64,000 bases of DNA, taken from NCBI GenBank assembly GCA_914767715.1, contig OU612070.1, forward strand, positions 6,651,501-6,715,500, in the 5' to 3' direction. The position numbers and the translations under genes are program-made. Every line of letters begins with the position of its first letter. The stretch's first letter is position 1. A model generated the notes under the pieces. The model was not told the DNA's origin. It saw nothing but the letters and a program-made list of their open reading frames with translations, and did no database searches. Shown in pieces: positions 58,236 through 64,000 of the stretch. This stretch comes from Membranipora membranacea (lineage: Eukaryota > Bryozoa > Gymnolaemata > Cheilostomatida > Membraniporidae).

Positions 58236-60839
58236 ATGGGTTGCGGATCAAGTATAAGTGCAGGCTCTATTCAAGTAGCCCTAGCTCCTGCAGCAGGTAA
58301 AAATAAACAGATAGAAAACTGTTCAATTTACTTGAACTGTGTTAACTCTAGATTCTGCTAACATTGTCATTGACAAATATAAAAGAATAACATTCATGTT
58401 AAACAATTTAATTAGTACCATATAACTCTCCACAAGGCAAAATGTTATCCTTTGATTGTTGCTGTCAATTATATAGACTGTATAATAGGACTCTTGTTAT
58501 GAATTACAGACGGAAGGCAGCACATGATCGGATTTCATATATCAGCTATTCGAAAATTCATACGGGACCACCCAAAAGTCACCAGTGACCATCTCACAAC
58601 GTCACAGATCAACAAAGCGTTTATCAAACCTGAAACAGATGGGACGAATGGACCATTCATTAACAAGTATATAGGTTTCAAAGACCCTGAAACGGGTGTG
58701 CCACTCGTATCTCAGGCCACAGTGTTTGTGTCACATGCGTGGAAGTATAAATTCTATGACGTCGTAGTAAGCGTTATGGAACAATATGCCAGCAAACATC
58801 CAGATGCCTATTTCTGGTTTGATCTATTCACGAACAATCAGAATGAAACAGTGAATAAGGATTTTGACTGGTTCAGCAATACTTTTCGTAACAGTATAAG
58901 AGAAATAGGTCAGGTACTTCTTGTTCTCTCACCATGGAACGATCCGATTCCTATTCGTAGAGCGTGGTGCCTGTTTGAGATTCACAATGCCGTTGAAGAG
59001 TCTGAGGTACAGCTAACAATGGATATCCCTTTTAACGAGGTTAACGACCTGAAGGAAGGTGTCACCGAGGATCCTAAATGTGTGGTTCAGGCTTTAGCTG
59101 ACATACAGGCTAAGAAAGCTGAAGCTACTTCGCCGTTCGATCGAGAGCTAATATTCAAGGCTATTAGCGAGATGGATGGCGGCTTTTCACGGGTAAACCA
59201 GCGAGTGAAGGATCAACTGAGAAGCTGGTATGTTGACCAATTAAAGCTCCTCATAAACAGAACAGGAGATGATACCACACTTATGCGTAGGAGTGCTCAT
59301 GTAATGAGGCAGTTTGCATTTTATGATGAGTCGCTTTTCCATTATCACAATGCTCTTCGTATAGACATCAAACTATATGGTAAAAATCATATTAATGTGG
59401 GTGATTCTTACCATGGCATGGCTGTTGTGTATGACATTAGAGGAAACTATGAACAAGCTCTGGATAACTACAAAAAATCATTAGAAATCAGACAAGAGTC
59501 ATTAGGTGAGAATCATCCTGATGTAGCTGCCTCCTATAATAACATGGGCATGGTGTACGGCAGTAAAGGTGACTATGATAACGCTCTGAGTCACCACAAC
59601 AAATCTCTCAAAATCAAACTGGACACATTAGGTGAGAATCATCCTTCTGTGGCTGCCTCCTTTAATAACATGGGTGCTGTGTACAAGGAGAAAGGTGACT
59701 ATGATAACGCTCTGAGTCACTACAACAAATCTCTCAAAATCAAACTGGACACATTAGGTGAGAATCATCCTGATGTAGCTAACCCCTATAATAACATGGC
59801 CACAGTGTACCACATTAAAGGTGACTATGATAACGCTCTGAGTCACTACAGCAAATCTCTCAAAATCAAACTGGACATATTAGGTGAGAATCATCCTTCT
59901 GTGGCTAACTCCTATAATAACATGGGTACTGTGTACAACAGTAAAGGTGACTATGATAACGCTCTGAGTCACTACAACAAATCTCTCAAAATCAAACTGG
60001 ACACATTAGGTGAGAATCATCCTGATATAGCTGGCCCCTATAATAACATGGGCATTGTGTACAAGGAGAAAGGTGACTATGATAACGCTCTGAGTCACTA
60101 CAACAAATCTCTCAAAATCGAACTGGACACATTAGGTGAGAATCATCCTTTTGTGGCTAACTCCTATAAAAACATGGCTAATGTGTACGACAGTAAAGGT
60201 GACTATGATAACGCTCTGAGTCATTACAACAAATCTCTCAAAATCGAACTTGACACATTAGGTGAGAATCATCCTGATGTAGCTGCCTCCTATAATAACA
60301 TGGCTAATGTGTACGACAGTAAAGGTGACTATGATAACGCTCTGAGTCACCACAACAAATCTCTCAAAATCAAACTGAACACATTAGGTGAGAATCATCC
60401 TTCTGTGGCTGCCTCCTATAATAACATGGGTGCTGTGTACGAGGAGAAAGGTGACTATGATAACGCTCTGAGTCACTACAACAAATCTCTCAAAATCGAA
60501 CTGGACACATTAGGTGAGAATCATATTGATGTAGCTGCCTCCTATAATAACATGGCTAATGTGTACGACAGTATAGGAGACTATGATAAAGCTCTGGATT
60601 ACTACAGCAAAGTAGTAAAAATCAGACTGGACACATTAGGCGAGAATCATCCTGATGTGGCTACCTCCTACTACAACATAGCTATCGTGTACAACAGTAA
60701 AGGTGACTACGATAACGCTTTGGATTACTTCAATAAAGCACTTAGCATCTATAAAAGCGCGCTTGGTGATAGCCATCCGGATGTTGCCGATACCCGCCAT
60801 ATTGTCAAGCTGCTCCAAGAGCAAATGGAGAATTTGTAA
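58236..60839 (+). CDS. Myristoylated TIR-like/TPR protein, two exons, about 796 residues
   Basis: Exon 1 is 58236-58296 (MGCGSSISAGS...) and exon 2 is 58510-60839; the junction is in phase 1 with GT-AG borders. MGCGSS at the N-terminus is a classic N-myristoylation plus palmitoylation signal, implying membrane attachment. Residues about 90-200 form a TIR-like domain: TVFVSHAW (93-98), a FWFDLF strip, VLLVLSPW and RRAWCLFEI, whose Glu (about 177) lies where the catalytic Glu of WCL.E-type TIR domains lies. From about residue 295 to the end there are some twelve TPR units of 42 residues (kinesin-light-chain/TPR_12 type) with GDYDNALSHYNKSL and LGENHPDVA as the repeated core. At DNA level these are 126 bp units that are almost identical. 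A poly(A) signal AATAAA is at 60932. The family resembles sensor/effector proteins of innate immunity; the ligand and NADase activity are inferred, not shown. Confidence 0.9.
59500..60770 (+). repeat. In-frame 126 bp tandem repeats encoding TPRs
   Basis: Ten consecutive 126 bp units are highly similar (AAAGGTGACTATGATAACGC and TTAGGTGAGAATCATCCT recur almost unchanged). Differences cluster at two spots: the codons after GTGTA(C) (VYGS, VYKE, VYHI, VYNS, VYDS, VYEE) and those after AATCAT (HPS, HPD, HPF, HID) with the next few residues. Such homogeneity indicates recent expansion or gene conversion. Confidence 0.95.
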
Positions 60840-62995
60840 TAGACATCCTTCAGTGAGTTATCGAATTGTTTGATTACTGCCACATTTTTCAGTTGTTTTT
60901 GTGATTATTTGAATTATTAGGACATGATCAAAATAAACAAAGCATCTTTGTTGGAGTTTTGCCGTCCCGCCCCCTCCCAAGTAATCATATTACCCTTTTA
61001 TGATCTTATTATTATATCACCTGCGCGTTTTCGTAAAATCTCTTATAAATTACTTAAACTAGATGTTTTTTTTTTCTGCCATATTCATATTTTTTGTTTA
61101 TCATACTGCACTCTAAATACGAAACATTATAAATCATAATAAATTTGGATTTTCTGGTAAGATTCTCATCATATTTTACTGCGCCTCAATTTTTGAGCAT
61201 TATCAGTTGACACGGTTTCTTGACACACACGAGCCATAGTTAGAGTTATAAAATCAGGTTACAACAAAATAATATGTATCAAACTAGCATTGGCTAGTGG
61301 GAACCCTTATCACATGTAAATACACTGCATCTACTGTAGCTGACATTGAGGCCTTGTAAAGAGCGATGATAGGTATGTAGGCAGGTTACAGACATAACAA
61401 CACCGATCTTAGAGATACATTTGATGGGTGAAGGGGGCAAAGTCGTCTGTCGTAGTCAATAAGAGAAGGTGGACATGATGATAATGCTGATAATGATGAC
61501 AATGACTTTATTTTCCACCGTAAGAGATGTTGAAAAACCTTTATATAATACAGTTATATATTTTGAGTCTTTGTGGTCCTTTCTCTGGTAATGAATGAAT
61601 CCTTGCAGCGAGCGGAATGCCTGTGATTCAATGACTGCCTCTCAAAGAGTGTAAAAACACTGAGATATATATTAGTGCTGGATTCAAGGCAGGTGCAGTC
61701 AAATATGGCTGCCGTTGTGCTGAAGCTAAAGACCAGTTGCATTCTTAACAATAGACATGTGATTTGAATTCAGATATTGTGAGAACCGTGTAATTTTGAG
61801 ATGAACTACTTGTAGAGGGATCAGAGCATTGTTGAGATGATAATTAATGTCAATGAAAGTGACTAAAAATGAGAAAAAAGGCCAAGGCGTCCTTATAACC
61901 ATTTATACGTCATGTTGTGACTTATGAGCACAACACCTTTGTTATAATAGACAGGTTGGTTGTGTCATTGTGACCGGCGGCATGGAATGATAAAAGATGC
62001 AACAGCTTCCCAGTTTGAATAACGTATAACATTTTCCATGAACTATTGCTGTGAGGGTGCAACTCCGAATCGTGTCGATTCTAAAACTGGCTGAAACCGT
62101 AAATATTATATTTGACATAATTTAAGAGCACGGATGGCAGCAAGTGTGAGTTTGCCGCATTTCATCATCACACATTCCGTTTCCTGTTTGATGATGTAAT
62201 GCCACAAACTTGCTCATGCTGTTTGAGCACTTAGACTAATTTAAAGTCATGGAGTACTACATAACCTGCATGGGTTAGATGGTGAGATTTTAAATTTTGA
62301 GGCTGTTAAGCTGGCATATTTAAAAGTGGGTAGAACCACAGGACAACACAATGCAATTTTATTGAAGGCATTCTCCAGATGAGGCAAAAACCGAATACAA
62401 AACAATCTGGTGGGTGTTATGTACATGTACTGTTTTGAAATAAGTGATTTTATACAAATTCTCTTTTTTTTCCAAGTTTGACGATGTTCGAAGTATCCTC
62501 ATCGATGGCCCAATCAATCGCATAGTTTGACCAAAGCTATGTGGCATAACTCATTGTCAAACATCCCTTTCTTAGATGAAGGAAAAAAAGTCCAACGGGC
62601 AAGGTAAGCTTATTAGATGATTTAGTCACAATATAGCTGACGTACAATATTGTTATGTATATTTGAACGCAATATGGATATACAAGTATATTTAGATACA
62701 ATATGGATATGTATATTTATTGCTGTAAAGTTATATGATCGACAACAAAACTAGATCAAAATGTAACGTAAATGCAATTCAGAACAAAATGTTTAAAAGG
62801 AAACCCTTACAACGCCGAAAAATCTACACCAAAGTTGTGACATCCTCCGGTAAATTGAGTATATTACACAAACAGGATCAGACAACCATCGCCTAACTGA
62901 TGTTACCAGCCTGAGATCTTCCATCCCACGGCGATTTAGCTCGATAACTTTGAGAGTAATATATATATATAATAATTTATTTTAATAATCTGCAC
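60840..62995. other. 3' flank; no gene seen
   Basis: Only short frames. A purine-rich repeat-like stretch at 61,480-61,515 (GATGATAATGCTGATAATGATGACAATGAC) and TA-rich patches near 62,960 are the only structure I notice. Confidence 0.55.
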
Positions 62996-62996
62996 A

Positions 62997-63198
62997 TGAC
63001 CATGTTTAGCTGGCCAATGTTTAGCTGGCCGATGTTTAGCTGGCCGATGTTTAGCTGGCCGATGTTTGGCTGGCCGATGTTTAGCTGGCCGATGTTTAGC
63101 TGGCCGATGTTTAGCTGGCCGATGCTTAGCTGGCCGATGTTAAGCTGGACGATGTTGAGCTGGCCGATGTTTAGCTGGCCGATGTTGAGCTGGCCTTG
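62997..63198. repeat. 15 bp minisatellite (GATGTTTAGCTGGCC)
   Basis: About thirteen tandem copies of a 15-mer with few substitutions (TTTGGC, GCTTAGC, GTTGAGC variants). Because the period is a multiple of three, it keeps an incidental open frame (WPMFS repeats) that I do not consider a gene. Confidence 0.97.
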
Positions 63199-64000
63199 TT
63201 TCTATGAGTAATAGACATAGTTTAACTTTATCAGGCGATGTAGTGGCTGCAGGAGATTTACGTTTGAGAGCCAGAGCTACTCTCTTACTAGGGCTGATTA
63301 TATCCTCCTCCCTGTTAATATATAATATTTAATTTATATTACAATAAATTTTATAATACAATATATATATATAAATAATATGATATAGTATATATGATAC
63401 AACATAATATACAATGTATAAAAATTTACAATACATAAACATTATTTATATAGAAATAGAATAAGATGGCACTCGCTGATTGGTGCTTTGAAGGGGCCAC
63501 CATCCATCTAAGACAACAGCGATTTGATTGAGAAATAAAAGGTAGATTGTGCGACAAAACAATATGAAGAGGAGTTAAAAACTCTTCGACATTTGGAGTC
63601 AGAGATTAAGTCTACAAGTCTAAGTCATCGAATGCATTCACGGCCAGCTGTGTCAGGGCCATTTTGCATAAGAGAACATTGAGGACAGTTTTCACAGTTA
63701 AAGATAATTTACACATCTCAACGATATAATTTTATCTTAACACAAAATTCTGAAGCTAAAAGCTATTTCGCAGTCTCATGAGGGAAGGACGTTGAATAAG
63801 TGGATTGTACACTGTAGGACTCCCAACATTTAAAGTACGGCGTCACAAAAAATGAATTATAAACTTTTGCCTTGCATTGTGTCAGTAACTTCCAACTCTT
63901 TGATTAGTTTATATTTGTTTGTTCAATTTTAAAGCCCTCTCTCCAGAGATGTTTACATAAAATAAAAACTTTTACTGGGTGCATAAAATTGCTGTAAAGG
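63199..64000. other. Window end; no gene seen
   Basis: Very AT-rich from 63,310 to 63,450 (irregular TATA/ATAT runs). The remaining bases show no recognisable exon. Confidence 0.5.

Noticed and set aside
62996-63211. 71-codon frame of WPMFS repeats
   Set aside because: Product of a 15 bp minisatellite whose period is divisible by three.

Overview
This is eukaryotic, AT-rich, animal-like DNA. Every host gene I can reconstruct is split by short GT-AG introns, and the domains present (type-B carboxylesterase with signal peptide and membrane anchor, C-type lectin, PHD finger, TIR-like domain with kinesin-light-chain-type TPRs, THAP9/P-element-like transposase) point to a metazoan. The repeat-rich intergenic space and the TIR-TPR gene suggest an early-branching marine invertebrate such as a sponge or cnidarian. 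That last step is inference; nothing here fixes the species.

Layout. 0.9-3.3 kb (+): 3' exons of a P-element/THAP9-like transposase gene. 3.35-4.67 kb: a 1.3 kb foldback repeat lying between two convergent genes. 4.8-11.5 kb (-): an intact run of exons ending in a PHD finger and, upstream, decayed exons of a PIF1-family helicase. 11.5-27.3 kb: a transposon cluster. 27.3-32.4 kb (+): a two-ORF non-LTR retrotransposon with a broken ORF2. 33.3-36.4 kb: a copied 570 bp patch flanked by a 154 bp duplication, near a small reverse-transcriptase relic. 36.7-37.15 kb (+): PAN-like and C-type-lectin exons. 39.6-48.2 kb (-): a complete eleven-exon carboxylesterase/cholinesterase-like gene with several small MITEs in its introns. 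54-58 kb (-): unrecognised exon candidates and a local duplication. 58.2-60.8 kb (+): a complete two-exon gene for a probably myristoylated TIR-like/TPR protein. 63.0-63.2 kb: a 15 bp minisatellite.

The most unusual system is at 20,435-24,770. It is an element with 469 bp LTR-like DIRECT terminal repeats that enclose a Mutator-like DDE transposase (minus strand, one intron) and, convergently, an I-PpoI-like His-Me finger endonuclease. A 3 bp duplication (GAA) flanks it. Two non-autonomous relatives (11,704-18,632 and 24,860-27,150, the latter flanked by AAA) have the same repeat-core-repeat plan, with a core that begins TAATAGT and ends ACTATTA. A fourth copy is truncated and inverted. The elements sit in a ~50-60 bp minisatellite that seems to serve as the landing site. 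A direct-repeat-flanked DDE transposon carrying a homing-type nuclease is not an arrangement I can match to a named superfamily.

One non-autonomous copy carries a second record of transposition. A ~705 bp element with 50 bp terminal inverted repeats and TAA duplications is inserted in its core, and that element is itself interrupted by a 3,967 bp element (CCCAGTGGGCACA termini, TACTA duplication) with subterminal arrays rich in ACGTG. The undisturbed sister copy at 26.6 kb supplies the empty site.
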